From an uncultured Desulfovibrio sp. (GTDB lineage: Bacteria > Desulfobacterota > Desulfovibrionia > Desulfovibrionales > Desulfovibrionaceae), in contig CAKTDV010000013.1 of assembly GCA_934546745.1 (NCBI GenBank), positions 1 through 64,000 of the forward strand: a DNA stretch of 64,000 nucleotides, written 5' to 3'. The position numbers and the translations under genes were made by a program. Each line of letters opens with the position of its first letter. Position 1 is the first letter of the stretch. Positions 1 through 8,440 of the stretch are shown piece after piece. A model generated the notes under the pieces. It did no database searches. It was given only the letters and a program-made list of their open reading frames with translations, and was not told where the DNA came from.

Positions 1-75
<75 letters not shown>

Positions 76-170
76 ACAATGAGTGGGTATGTTTGTGTTC
101 CCTCGGTATCAGAGGCGGGGAATTGGGATATATCTCCTGCCTCGTGTCCGGCCTCTGTGCCGAAAGGTTC

Positions 171-246
<76 letters not shown>

Positions 247-329
247 ACGGCGGAACACACTCTGACCTGAACAAGGTGTTTCTGTCAATACAAAAAATGA
301 CGGCCTTCCGTTCCTGTCAGTGTCAGTTA

Positions 330-405
330 TGGTGGGTCGTGCGGGGATCGAACCTGCGACTCTCTGCTTAAAAGGCAGATACTCTACCTACTGAGTTAAC
401 GACCC
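330..405 (-). tRNA. tRNA-Lys (TTT anticodon)
   Basis: Minus-strand cloverleaf with acceptor arm GGGTCGT/ACGACCC, T loop GTTCGATCC, anticodon loop CTTTTAA with anticodon TTT, and encoded CCA (positions 332-330). It is the first gene of the tRNA-Lys/Ala/Ala run. A TTGACA box lies upstream at 447-442, but no convincing -10 box stands at normal spacing. Confidence 0.96.
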
Positions 406-508
406 TTTCGAGATATCCAACTTGCCTGAAGAAAGTTTGTCTGTCAAGAATTTTTTTTGAAATTTATGCCGCGGGCGTGCCAGGATCTGTGGGGCGGACA
501 ATTTGTCC

Positions 509-536
509 TTGACATTGACGGGGAAAAGGGTATTGC
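509..536 (+). promoter_or_regulatory. possible sigma-70 promoter for the rimP-nusA-infB operon
   Basis: TTGACA (509-514), 16 nt, then TATTGC (531-536). The -35 box is perfect and the -10 box weak. The transcript would carry a leader of about 120 nt before rimP, ending in a G+C-rich stretch with a run of seven T and a GC hairpin (CCCGCCGGGCGGG) next to the rimP ribosome binding site. That leader could regulate expression, but I see no known motif in it. Confidence 0.45.
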
Positions 537-661
537 TTATCGCGTGACGTGAACCGGCGACGGTACACGGACATCCTGATGACGAACACCAAGTTCACAA
601 CGGGGTGGCCTGCAAGGGCCCCCTTTTTTTATGCTTGCCCGCCGGGCGGGGGAGGAGACGC

Positions 662-1378
662 ATGAGCGACGCCGCTGTAAAGGACGCCCTTGTCCGTATT
701 GCCGGGCCTGTGGTTCGTTCCCTGGGGTTGGATATCTGGGGTGTGGAAATCACACGGACGGGTCGCCCCGTCGCGCGTCTTTTTGTGGAAGCGCCACTTG
801 CGCCGGAAGACGCCGCCAGCGGCATGTTGTCACAGGCCGCCTCTGGCGCGCGGGAAGACGCGCCGGATCCGTCCGCCTTTTCCGCCACCATTGCCCAGTG
901 CGAGGAAATTTCCCGGCGCATCGCTCTTGCGCTGGACGTGGAGGATGTTTTCCCTCACGCCTATGTGCTGGAGGTGTCCACGCCCGGCTTCAACCGGTTG
1001 TTTTTTTCTCCTTCGCAGATGCGTCCTTATATAGGGGACGTGGTTGAGGCTCGCATGCCGTCCGGTTTTACGCCGGAAGGGCTGGATGTGGCGCGCCGCG
1101 TCTGGCGCGGCCGCCTGACGGCTGTGGAGGAGGATGCTTTTCTGATCGCTCCGGCTGTTGTGGGCGGCGACGGGGAGGTGGCGCCGGAGGCGTTGCCCGA
1201 GGCGCGTATTCCCTGGGAGGCGGCCCGGCGCGTGGCGCGGGTATATATTTTTCATCAGCCAGTCCGCCCCGGCAGGCGGGCTGGCGGCAGGCTGCCCAAG
1301 GGCGGTGATGCGCGCGGAGAGCGGAAGCGCGGGCGCGCGCCCATGCCCAACGAAGCGCTGGACGGGCTGGATATCTGA
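662..1378 (+). CDS. rimP: ribosome maturation factor RimP
   Basis: 238 residues. RimP binds the 30S subunit late in assembly. The protein has the two-domain RimP layout: an N-terminal alpha/beta part (VVRSLGLDIWGVEI, and near residue 110 the family signature YVLEVSTPGFNRLF), then a C-terminal SH3-like barrel followed by a basic, disordered tail. An acidic insert of about 35 residues (EDAASGMLSQ onward) splits the N-terminal domain and makes the protein longer than the usual 150-200 residues. I start at 662 because GGAGGAG lies 5-10 nt upstream; an upstream ATG at 605 in the same frame adds residues unlike the family. It is first in a cluster with nusA, ylxR and infB, the standard bacterial order. 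Confidence 0.93.
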   Translation: MSDAAVKDALVRIAGPVVRSLGLDIWGVEITRTGRPVARLFVEAPLAPEDAASGMLSQAASGAREDAPDPSAFSATIAQCEEISRRIALALDVEDVFPHAYVLEVSTPGFNRLFFSPSQMRPYIGDVVEARMPSGFTPEGLDVARRVWRGRLTAVEEDAFLIAPAVVGGDGEVAPEALPEARIPWEAARRVARVYIFHQPVRPGRRAGGRLPKGGDARGERKRGRAPMPNEALDGLDI

Positions 1379-1532
1379 TTTTGACAGACAGAGGATGCAG
1401 GACGCTTGCCGCCGGACGGAAGGCAAGGACGGTCCGCGCGCATTTTTTGAATTCCGGTACGCCCGGAAGCAACGCCGTACCACGCGCCGCCATGCGCAGG
1501 CATGACGGAATCGCGCGGCAGCGGGAGGCATC

Positions 1533-2873
1533 ATGAACCTTGAACTCAAAAAAGCCATCGATCAGATCAGCAAGGACAAGGGTCTTGATCGCGACATGCT
1601 TATCGACACGCTTGAGGATGCCGTGCGTACCTCGGTACTGCGCCGTTTCAGCGAAGATATGGATGTGGAAGTGTCCTACAATGACGATACCGGAGATATT
1701 GATGTCTATCAATATAAACTGGTTGTCGAGGACGGCGACGTGGCCAATGAGGACACGCAGATCTCCCTCAGCCAGGCCAGGGAGCATGACGCTTCGGTGC
1801 AGCTGGATGATGAGGTGGGTTTTCGCGTCAAGGTGGAGGATCTGGGCCGTATCGCCGCCCAGTCCGCCAAGCAGGTCATCATTCAGCGTATGCGCGATGC
1901 CGAGCAGGAGATCATTTACGAGGAATACAAGGATCGCGTGGGCGAAATTGTTTCCGGCATCGTGCAGCGGCGCGACAAGGGCGGCTGGGTCATCAATCTT
2001 GGGCGCACTGAGGCGGTGTTGCCGCGCGAGGAGCAGATTCCCCGCGAACACTACAAACGCAACGATCGTGTGCAGGCGCTGATTATTGAGGTCCGCAAGG
2101 AGGGCCGGGGGCCGCAGGTCGTCATTTCACGCGCGCACCGGGACTATATGGCCGCGCTTTTCCGCCGCGAGGTGCCTGAGGTGGATGACGGCGTGGTGCA
2201 GATTATGGGGGTGGCCCGCGATCCCGGCAGCCGCGCCAAGGTGGCGGTGCTTTCGCGTGAGCGTGACGTGGATCCCGTGGGGGCCTGCGTTGGCGTGCGC
2301 GGTTCCCGTATCCAGAACATCGTGCAGGAACTGCGCGGGGAGCGTATCGATATTGTGGTCTGGAGCCCGGATATCGCCACCTATGCCCGTAATGCGCTGG
2401 CTCCGGCCACGGTATCGCGCATTGTGGTGGATGAGTCGGAGAACCTGCTGGAAGTCATTGTTCCCGATGATCAGCTGACCAACGCCATCGGCCGCAAGGG
2501 CCAGAACGTCAAACTGGCGGCGCGCCTGCTGGGCTGGAAGGTCGATATCTTTACCGAAACCCGCTATAACGAGGCCAATGCCATCGGTCGTGGCCTGGAA
2601 CAGGTTGCCAGTGTGGCGGAAGTCTCCGTGGAGACGCTGCTGGAGGCCGGATATTCCACGCTGGACAAGCTGCGCGAGGCGGGCGACGCGGATCTGAGGG
2701 AGAGACTGGCCTTGTCGGATGCCCGCATTGCGGATTTGCGATCGGCCATACACTTCCTTGCGCCGCTCCCGGCGGAGCGTGCCGCGGAGGAGGAAGGAAC
2801 GGAAAGCGAGATTTCCATGGATGCCGAAGGCGGCGCCGCGGGCAGGGCGGATGCCGAAGATGGCGGCGCTTAG
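1533..2873 (+). CDS. nusA: transcription termination/antitermination factor NusA
   Basis: 446 residues. NusA binds RNA polymerase and nascent RNA and modulates pausing, termination and antitermination. In order: the N-terminal polymerase-binding domain (MNLELKKAIDQISKDKGLDR), the S1 domain around residues 130-200 (VGEIVSGIVQRRDKGGWVIN), KH1 with GACVGVRGSRIQNIV near residue 250, KH2 with NAIGRKGQNVKLAARLLGW near residue 320, then one helix-hairpin-helix-like segment and an acidic Gly/Ala tail. It lacks the two long acidic repeats of the enterobacterial protein, as expected outside that group. GGGAGGC upstream supports the ATG. Its last 14 nt overlap the likely start of ylxR. Confidence 0.97.
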   Translation: MNLELKKAIDQISKDKGLDRDMLIDTLEDAVRTSVLRRFSEDMDVEVSYNDDTGDIDVYQYKLVVEDGDVANEDTQISLSQAREHDASVQLDDEVGFRVKVEDLGRIAAQSAKQVIIQRMRDAEQEIIYEEYKDRVGEIVSGIVQRRDKGGWVINLGRTEAVLPREEQIPREHYKRNDRVQALIIEVRKEGRGPQVVISRAHRDYMAALFRREVPEVDDGVVQIMGVARDPGSRAKVAVLSRERDVDPVGACVGVRGSRIQNIVQELRGERIDIVVWSPDIATYARNALAPATVSRIVVDESENLLEVIVPDDQLTNAIGRKGQNVKLAARLLGWKVDIFTETRYNEANAIGRGLEQVASVAEVSVETLLEAGYSTLDKLREAGDADLRERLALSDARIADLRSAIHFLAPLPAERAAEEEGTESEISMDAEGGAAGRADAEDGGA

Positions 2874-3114
2874 GGAAGGCGGCCAGGCAAGCTGCGCCGG
2901 GCCGGTTCGCATGTGCGTCATCTGCCGGGAGCGTGCGCCAAAGGCCCTGTTGACGCGCTACGTACGCAATGCGCAAGGAATTTTACAGATAGACGAGACC
3001 CAAACACACCCGGGTAGAGGCTGGTACCTGTGTTCCAATCCTGGATGCGTGCGGAAGTTCGCGAAATACAGGCCGGGTACGCGGCGCAAGGGGGAAAGTA
3101 ATGCCGGAAAGTAG
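2860..3114 (+). CDS. ylxR: YlxR family RNA-binding protein (DUF448)
   Basis: 84 residues if begun at the ATG at 2860, which overlaps the end of nusA; an ATG at 2911 (MCVICRERAP) is the alternative. The family signature is clear: PVRMCVICRERAPKALLTR, then a GRGWYLC motif and a second Cys (CSNPGC). The four cysteines sit as in YlxR. The role is poorly defined: the fold suggests RNA binding, and work on Gram-positive members points to nucleoid or RNase P effects. It sits between nusA and infB as in many bacteria and overlaps the infB start by 14 nt, so the three genes are probably co-translated. Confidence 0.88.
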   Translation: MAALREGGQASCAGPVRMCVICRERAPKALLTRYVRNAQGILQIDETQTHPGRGWYLCSNPGCVRKFAKYRPGTRRKGESNAGK

Positions 3115-6046
3115 AATCAAACTGAAAGAACTTGCGAGCCAGATCGGCAAGGATGCCAAGGAACTTCTGCCCGCGGCGCAGAAGCTGGGTTCCTCCATCA
3201 GGTCGGTGCAGGGCTCTGTTTCTGAAGAAGAGGCGCGGCGTCTGCGCGAGCAGTTTGCCGCGCCACAGGAAGACGCCCGCCCGCAGGGCGGGGGCGTGAG
3301 GGTTCGCCGCCGCCATGTCAGGGGAGAGGACGCCCCCAGGGCCGCCGTCCAGGAAGCGTCCGTCGCGCCGGAAAAGGCGGTGGAAACGCCCGTGGCCCAG
3401 GAGGCGGCCGCTGTGGAAAGCGGGAAAAAGGACGCGCCCGCCGTAACGGAAAAAACGGCGGAAGCGCCCGTCCGACAGTCTGCGCGCTCACGGAACGTGG
3501 AAGCCCCCAGGGCGCGTATCATCCGCCGCCCGGGCGAACAGCCCGCGGCCAGCCCGGCGGCGCGTCCGCCCGCCGCGGCGGTGATTGCCATGCCAGCCCA
3601 GCCCCGGAGCGGGGAAGCGGAAAAGCCCGCGCCCAAACAGCAACCTGTTTCCAAAAAGCCGGAACGTCCGGCGGTATCGCCCGTTTTTGCCGCCCTGAAG
3701 GAGCGGGATGAGGCGGCGCGCGCGGAAAAGGCCGCCGAACGGGCGGAGCGTGCCGCCGCCAGGGCGCGCGTCATGGCGCGTCCCGACGCTTCCGCCAGAC
3801 CCGAGGGGTCGTCCGCGCCCACATTGCCGCAGCGCGCGGGGACGACCCCGGCGCAGGCGGAGAGCGGCGACGGCGAGCCGCGGGAGGCAACGCCGCAACG
3901 CGCCCGCGTTATTGAGGCCGCGCCCGCGACGCCGCGTGTGCGCGTCATTTCCCGGCCAGCGCCCGGCAGCGCACAGCCTCGCCCGTCACGCGAGGATCGC
4001 GGTGGTAACCGCCCCTCCGGCGGCAACCGTCCTTCCGGCGCTAACCGTTTTGGCGGTGGCCGTCCGGGCATGGACTTTGCCTCGTCGCCCTCCCCGGCCG
4101 ATGCCGGCGATGGGCAGAGCAAGAAAAAACGCAACAAGGGTCGCCGCACGGTCGATTTTCAGCAGGGAGATTTTGGCCGTCACGGTAACGATGACGACGA
4201 CGCGCCGCGCATGAACCGCGGCAACAGGAACCGCCGCAAATCCGGCAAGCCCGCGCCCGTTGTCCAGACGACGCAGCCCCTGAAGGCCGCCAAGCGCAAG
4301 ATCCGCGTTGCCGAAGCCATTCGCGTGGCGGACATGGCGCATCAGATGGGGCTCAAGGTCAACGAGATCATCAAGATTCTGTTCGGGCTGGGCGTCATGG
4401 CGACCATCAACCAGTCCCTGGATATTGATACCGCGACCCTTGTGGCCGCCGAGTTCGGCTATGAGGTGGAAAAGGCGGGCTTCTCCGAAGAGGACTACCT
4501 GACGCCGCAGGAGCCGGATCGTCCTGAGGATTTGAGGCCGCGTCCGCCTGTCGTCACCATCATGGGGCACGTCGACCACGGCAAAACGTCGCTTCTGGAC
4601 GCCATCCGCAAGAGCAACATCACCAGTGGGGAAGCGGGAGGCATTACGCAGCATATTGGCGCATACCACGTCAAGACAAAGCGCGGGGATATTGTCTTCC
4701 TCGACACGCCCGGCCATGAGGCGTTTACGGCCATGCGCGCCCGCGGCGCACAGGTGACGGACCTCGTTATTCTTGTCGTGGCCGCCGATGACGGCGTGAT
4801 GGAGCAGACGCGCGAAGCCATCAGCCACAGCCGCGCGGCGGGAGTGCCGATTATCGTGGCCGTGAACAAGATGGACAAGCCCTCGGCGGATCCTGATCGC
4901 GTGTTGCGCGAGCTTTCCGAGCTGGGGCTCCAGCCTGAGGACTGGGGCGGCGATACCATCGTGGCCCGCGTGTCCGCGAAGACCCGTCAGGGGCTTGACG
5001 GGCTGCTGGAGATGGTGGCCCTGCAATCCGAAATCATGGAGCTGAAGGCCAATCCCGGCAAACCCGCGCGCGGCCGCATTGTGGAGGCCCGTCTGGACAA
5101 GGGCCGGGGCCCTGTGGCCACGGTGCTCATTCAGGAAGGAACCCTGCGCCAGGGCGACAACTTCGTCTGCGGTCAGTTCTCCGGGCGCGCCCGCGCGCTG
5201 ACCAGCGATCAGGGCAAGAAGATCAAGGAGGCCGGGCCGGCCATTCCCGTGGAAGTGCAGGGATTTGAAGGCGTTCCTGAAGCCGGTGAGGAATTCTTCG
5301 TTGTTGCCGATGAAAAACTGGCCCGCCGCATTGCCGATACCCGCGCCACCAAGCAGCGGGAACGCGAGCTTGCCAGCGAATCCAAGGTGACGCTGGAAAC
5401 CTTCCTGTCCCGCCGGGCCGACGATCAGGAGGCTCTGACCCTGAACCTGGTGCTCAAGGCCGATGTGCAGGGCAGTCTGGAAGCCATTACGGAAGCCCTC
5501 AACAAACAAAGCACGGACAAGGTGCGCATCAATATCGTGCATGGTGGCACAGGTGCCATTTCCGAGTCGGATATTCTGCTGGCCAGCGCGTCGCAGGCCA
5601 TCATTATCGGCTTCAATGTACGTCCGACGGCCAAGATCAAGGATGTGGCCGACCGGGAAAATGTGGATGTCCGCTTCTACGACATCATCTACAAGCTGGT
5701 GGACGACATCAAGAGCGCCATGGCCGGTCTGTTGGCCCCCGTGCAGCGCGAGGTGTATCTTGGTCAGGCGGAGGTCCGCAACACCTTCAGCGTGCCCAGG
5801 GTGGGCATCATCGCCGGTTCCTATGTGGCCGACGGCAAGATTGTCCGCAATGCGGGTGTGCGTCTGCTGCGCGACGGCGTTGTCGTCTACACCGGCAGGA
5901 TCAGTTCCCTCAAACGCTTCAAGGATGATGCCCGCGAAGTCGTCAAGGGGAACGAATGCGGCGTTGGCCTTGAAAACTTTAATGACATCAAGATAGGCGA
6001 CGTTATCGAAGCCTTTGAGACTGTGGAAGAAGCCGCTACGCTGTAG
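3101..6046 (+). CDS. infB: translation initiation factor IF-2
   Basis: 981 residues. IF-2 is the GTPase that brings initiator tRNA to the 30S subunit and drives subunit joining. The N-terminus (KLKELASQIGKDAKELLPAA) is the IF2_N module. Residues about 60-390 are a long, disordered Ala/Pro/Arg-rich linker, and a second IF2_N module follows (VADMAHQMGLKVNEIIKIL). The G domain starts near residue 480: G1 GHVDHGKT at 489-496, G3 DTPGHE at 535-540, G4 NKMD at 589-592. Domains II, III and the tRNA-binding C2 domain follow. The start codon lies inside ylxR. A terminator-like hairpin lies directly after the gene. Confidence 0.97.
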   Translation: MPESRIKLKELASQIGKDAKELLPAAQKLGSSIRSVQGSVSEEEARRLREQFAAPQEDARPQGGGVRVRRRHVRGEDAPRAAVQEASVAPEKAVETPVAQEAAAVESGKKDAPAVTEKTAEAPVRQSARSRNVEAPRARIIRRPGEQPAASPAARPPAAAVIAMPAQPRSGEAEKPAPKQQPVSKKPERPAVSPVFAALKERDEAARAEKAAERAERAAARARVMARPDASARPEGSSAPTLPQRAGTTPAQAESGDGEPREATPQRARVIEAAPATPRVRVISRPAPGSAQPRPSREDRGGNRPSGGNRPSGANRFGGGRPGMDFASSPSPADAGDGQSKKKRNKGRRTVDFQQGDFGRHGNDDDDAPRMNRGNRNRRKSGKPAPVVQTTQPLKAAKRKIRVAEAIRVADMAHQMGLKVNEIIKILFGLGVMATINQSLDIDTATLVAAEFGYEVEKAGFSEEDYLTPQEPDRPEDLRPRPPVVTIMGHVDHGKTSLLDAIRKSNITSGEAGGITQHIGAYHVKTKRGDIVFLDTPGHEAFTAMRARGAQVTDLVILVVAADDGVMEQTREAISHSRAAGVPIIVAVNKMDKPSADPDRVLRELSELGLQPEDWGGDTIVARVSAKTRQGLDGLLEMVALQSEIMELKANPGKPARGRIVEARLDKGRGPVATVLIQEGTLRQGDNFVCGQFSGRARALTSDQGKKIKEAGPAIPVEVQGFEGVPEAGEEFFVVADEKLARRIADTRATKQRERELASESKVTLETFLSRRADDQEALTLNLVLKADVQGSLEAITEALNKQSTDKVRINIVHGGTGAISESDILLASASQAIIIGFNVRPTAKIKDVADRENVDVRFYDIIYKLVDDIKSAMAGLLAPVQREVYLGQAEVRNTFSVPRVGIIAGSYVADGKIVRNAGVRLLRDGVVVYTGRISSLKRFKDDAREVVKGNECGVGLENFNDIKIGDVIEAFETVEEAATL

Positions 6047-6078
6047 CTCTTGCCTTTGGAGCGCGTGCTCCTGGGCGC

Positions 6079-6117
6079 ACGACGCCTTGCCATTTGCGGC
6101 GGGGCGTCGTTTTTTTG
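6079..6117 (+). terminator. intrinsic terminator between infB and the DUF503 gene
   Basis: Stem ACGACGCC / GGCGTCGT with a 16-nt loop, followed by a run of T (6111-6116). It has classical form and stands inside what is otherwise a continuous translation cluster, so it may split the operon or act as an attenuator before DUF503-nrnA. Confidence 0.75.
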
Positions 6118-6141
6118 GGGAGGAAAATCAGAAGGAGGCGC

Positions 6142-6444
6142 ATGGGAGCGACGCTTTTTGTGGCGGTGTTGACGGTGGAGTTCAGTCTGGACGGCAATGA
6201 TTCTCTCAAGGGCAAACGGCGCGTGGCGAACAGTCTGAAGCAGAAGGTGCGCAACACGTTCAACGTGGCCATTGCGGAGGCCGGGACGGCGGACTGTCTG
6301 ACGCGCCTGCGTCTTGCCGTGGCCTCAGTGTCCAACAGTGAGGCGCACCTGCGCGGCCGTATGGACAAGTGCCTGCTGATGATGGAAGAAGTTTGTCCGG
6401 AGCGTATGACGGACAGCCAGGTGGAGATATATGCTGCTGAATGA
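6142..6444 (+). CDS. DUF503 (YlxP-like) protein
   Basis: 100 residues. It matches the DUF503/YlxP family: a short ferredoxin-like fold beginning with a hydrophobic strand (FVAVLTVEFSLDGNDSLKGK), a conserved KGKRRV segment, and an N-terminal half ending in VRNTFNVAIAEAG. Biochemical function is unknown, but the gene is almost always found between infB and rbfA. I start at 6142 because AAGGAGG lies 5-8 nt upstream; an in-frame ATG at 6094 would add an arginine-rich stretch that overlaps the terminator. Its stop overlaps the nrnA start by 14 nt. The rbfA gene expected next is missing. Confidence 0.85.
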   Translation: MGATLFVAVLTVEFSLDGNDSLKGKRRVANSLKQKVRNTFNVAIAEAGTADCLTRLRLAVASVSNSEAHLRGRMDKCLLMMEEVCPERMTDSQVEIYAAE

Positions 6445-7462
6445 GAGTTTTCTGGAGTATGTGCCGGATCGCTGGCGCGTGGATGCGCTGCGTATGGCCG
6501 GAGCCTTGCGCGACGGGGATCGCTTCGTTGTGTCCGGCCATGTCAATCCCGATGGGGATGCGCTGGGATCCGTGGCGGCGCTTGGGCATATCCTGCGTTT
6601 TCTGGGCAAGGAATATGCGCTTTACAGCGCGACAGGCAAAGATGCCTACCTGGATTTTTTACCGCTGCCTGGGCTGTTGCGCACGACAGTGGGAACATTG
6701 CCTTTCAAGCCTTCGGTGGCCATTATCGCTGACTGCGGCGAGGCTGGGCGCGTTGGCGGCGATCTGGAAGGGCTTCTGGGGGATCTGCCGGTTATCAATA
6801 TAGATCATCATCTGGGAGACCCCATGCCCGCCGTGGCCCGCTGGATAGAACCCTCCGCGGCGGCTACGGCGCAACTGGTGGCCTATGTGGGCTTTGCGCT
6901 GGGCGTGCCCCCTGTGGGTGACTTCGCGCAGGCGATCATGCTGGGGCTGGTAACGGATACCGGCGGTTTTCTTCATGGCAATACGTCCGCTGAGGTGTTG
7001 CGCCTGACGGCGTTGCTTGTGGAAAACGGCTGCGATTTGCACGGATTGCGTGAACATCTCGAAAATTCCTGGAGCATGGAACGCCTGCGTCTCTGGGTAC
7101 GCGCGCTTGACGGGATACGTTGCGCCCGTAGCGGCGGCATTGCCCTGTGTACGGTGACGCTGGAGGATTTACGGCGTTGCGGCGCGCGCCGGGAGGACTG
7201 TCAGGGTATTGTGGATCAGATGCGCCGTCTGAAGGGCGTGCGTATGGCGGCGTTTTTGCGGGAAGATGCGCCTGACGCCTTCAAGCTGAGCATGCGTTCC
7301 CGCGGTGCGGCCAATGTGAGGGAGGTGGCCGCATGTTTCGGCGGCGGCGGCCACCGTAACGCCGCGGGCGGCCTCCTGCGCATGGGACGGAAAGACGCTG
7401 AGGAGGCCGTGCTTGCGGCGGCGGCCGCCCGGCTGGATGTGGAGGATGCCGCTGAGGACTGA
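6431..7462 (+). CDS. nrnA: DHH/DHHA1 phosphoesterase, NrnA type
   Basis: 343 residues, the normal length of NrnA, a Mn-dependent enzyme that degrades oligoribonucleotides down to mononucleotides and dephosphorylates pAp. The DHH domain shows the metal-binding motifs HVNPDGDALGS (near residue 37), an ADCGEAGRVG segment (near residue 100) and IDHHLGD (near residue 123). The C-terminal DHHA1 domain ends with the substrate-binding GGGGHRNAAGG motif near residue 310. Its start lies inside the DUF503 gene. Placement between infB and truB is typical for many anaerobes and links RNA turnover to the translation operon. Confidence 0.93.
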   Translation: MLLNESFLEYVPDRWRVDALRMAGALRDGDRFVVSGHVNPDGDALGSVAALGHILRFLGKEYALYSATGKDAYLDFLPLPGLLRTTVGTLPFKPSVAIIADCGEAGRVGGDLEGLLGDLPVINIDHHLGDPMPAVARWIEPSAAATAQLVAYVGFALGVPPVGDFAQAIMLGLVTDTGGFLHGNTSAEVLRLTALLVENGCDLHGLREHLENSWSMERLRLWVRALDGIRCARSGGIALCTVTLEDLRRCGARREDCQGIVDQMRRLKGVRMAAFLREDAPDAFKLSMRSRGAANVREVAACFGGGGHRNAAGGLLRMGRKDAEEAVLAAAAARLDVEDAAED

Positions 7463-7529
7463 CGCTTGGCTGACAGTCCGTGCGGTAGGGTCACGCTTCT
7501 TTCTGAAAATGCGGCAAGGAGTGTGACGT

Positions 7530-8336
7530 ATGAAAGACTTGTTCAGCAATTTGGGATCCCGGTTGCAGTCTCACCTGGGCAATGATGTCAAGGACAGGAT
7601 TGGCGGCATGATTGGCGGGATTGGGCAAAACCCGGTGGCTCGGGGCGTGAGGGACAGCCTGTCTGGCATGGCTGGGAACATGGCCGGGAGTATTGGCGGT
7701 AATGCGGCGAATGCCGCCGGAGGATTCGGCGCGTTGTTGGGATCCGCCGCGTTTGGCGGCTTGCTGGGAACGCTCCTGTCCGGCAAGACGGCCAAAAAGG
7801 TTGCCAAGGGCGCGTTGGTGGTGGGAGGTACCGCGGCCGCCGGCGCGCTGGCGTGGAAGATGTTTCAGAAATGGTCGGCATCCTCGCCGCGGGAGAATCC
7901 CGCGCAGGTGACGCCGCGCCAACCGGAGCTCGCGCCGTCGGCCCCGATGCCGGCATTGCCCCTGCGGGACGATTCCGCCCGATTGCTGCTGGAAGCCATG
8001 ATTTTTGCCGCCCGTGCCGACGGACATATCGATGAGAACGAGAAGGCGCGGATCCGTAAAGCCGCGTCGCAGCTCTTTCCCGGCCAGAGCGTGGAGGATC
8101 TGGTTTCACGGTCGCTGGAACAGCCGCTGGATCCCGGGGCTTTGGCCGCCCGTGTCCGCAATCGTGAGGAGGCGCTGGATCTGTACCGTATTTCCGCCAT
8201 GATTACGGGAGGCGATCATTTTATGGAGCGCAGCTATCTTGAGGCGCTGGCAAGCGCCCTGGGGATTGACGCCGGTGAAAAAGCGACGCTGGACGGGCAG
8301 GTCGCGGAATTCCGCCAGCAGCGGGGAAGCCTGTAG
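7530..8336 (+). CDS. DUF533 / TerB-like protein
   Basis: 268 residues, preceded by AAGGAG. The first 110 residues are Gly-rich with a hydrophobic stretch (GALVVGGTAAAGALAWKMF, about residues 92-110) that probably spans or touches the membrane. After a Pro-rich linker, residues 145-268 form a helical TerB-like domain (LLLEAMIFAARADGHIDENE with acidic DGHIDENE). This is the DUF533 arrangement seen in E. coli YebE. Function is unknown; the acidic loop suggests metal binding. It is an unusual guest between nrnA and truB. Confidence 0.85.
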   Translation: MKDLFSNLGSRLQSHLGNDVKDRIGGMIGGIGQNPVARGVRDSLSGMAGNMAGSIGGNAANAAGGFGALLGSAAFGGLLGTLLSGKTAKKVAKGALVVGGTAAAGALAWKMFQKWSASSPRENPAQVTPRQPELAPSAPMPALPLRDDSARLLLEAMIFAARADGHIDENEKARIRKAASQLFPGQSVEDLVSRSLEQPLDPGALAARVRNREEALDLYRISAMITGGDHFMERSYLEALASALGIDAGEKATLDGQVAEFRQQRGSL

Positions 8337-8398
8337 GATGTGCGCCATGCCTGGCTGAAACGGCTTGCCGTTGGGGGGGGAGCGCTGTCAAAATCCCT

Positions 8399-8427
8399 TT
8401 GACTTGCGGCGGATCCGTGGCTAGGAT
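8399..8427 (+). promoter_or_regulatory. sigma-70-type promoter before truB
   Basis: TTGACT (8399-8404), 17 nt, TAGGAT (8422-8427). Both boxes are close to consensus at ideal spacing. The expected start site near 8434 leaves only about 7 nt before the truB ATG at 8441, so the mRNA would be almost leaderless. A G8 run lies just upstream (8372-8379). Confidence 0.55.
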
Positions 8428-8440
8428 AGACATCCTGCAT

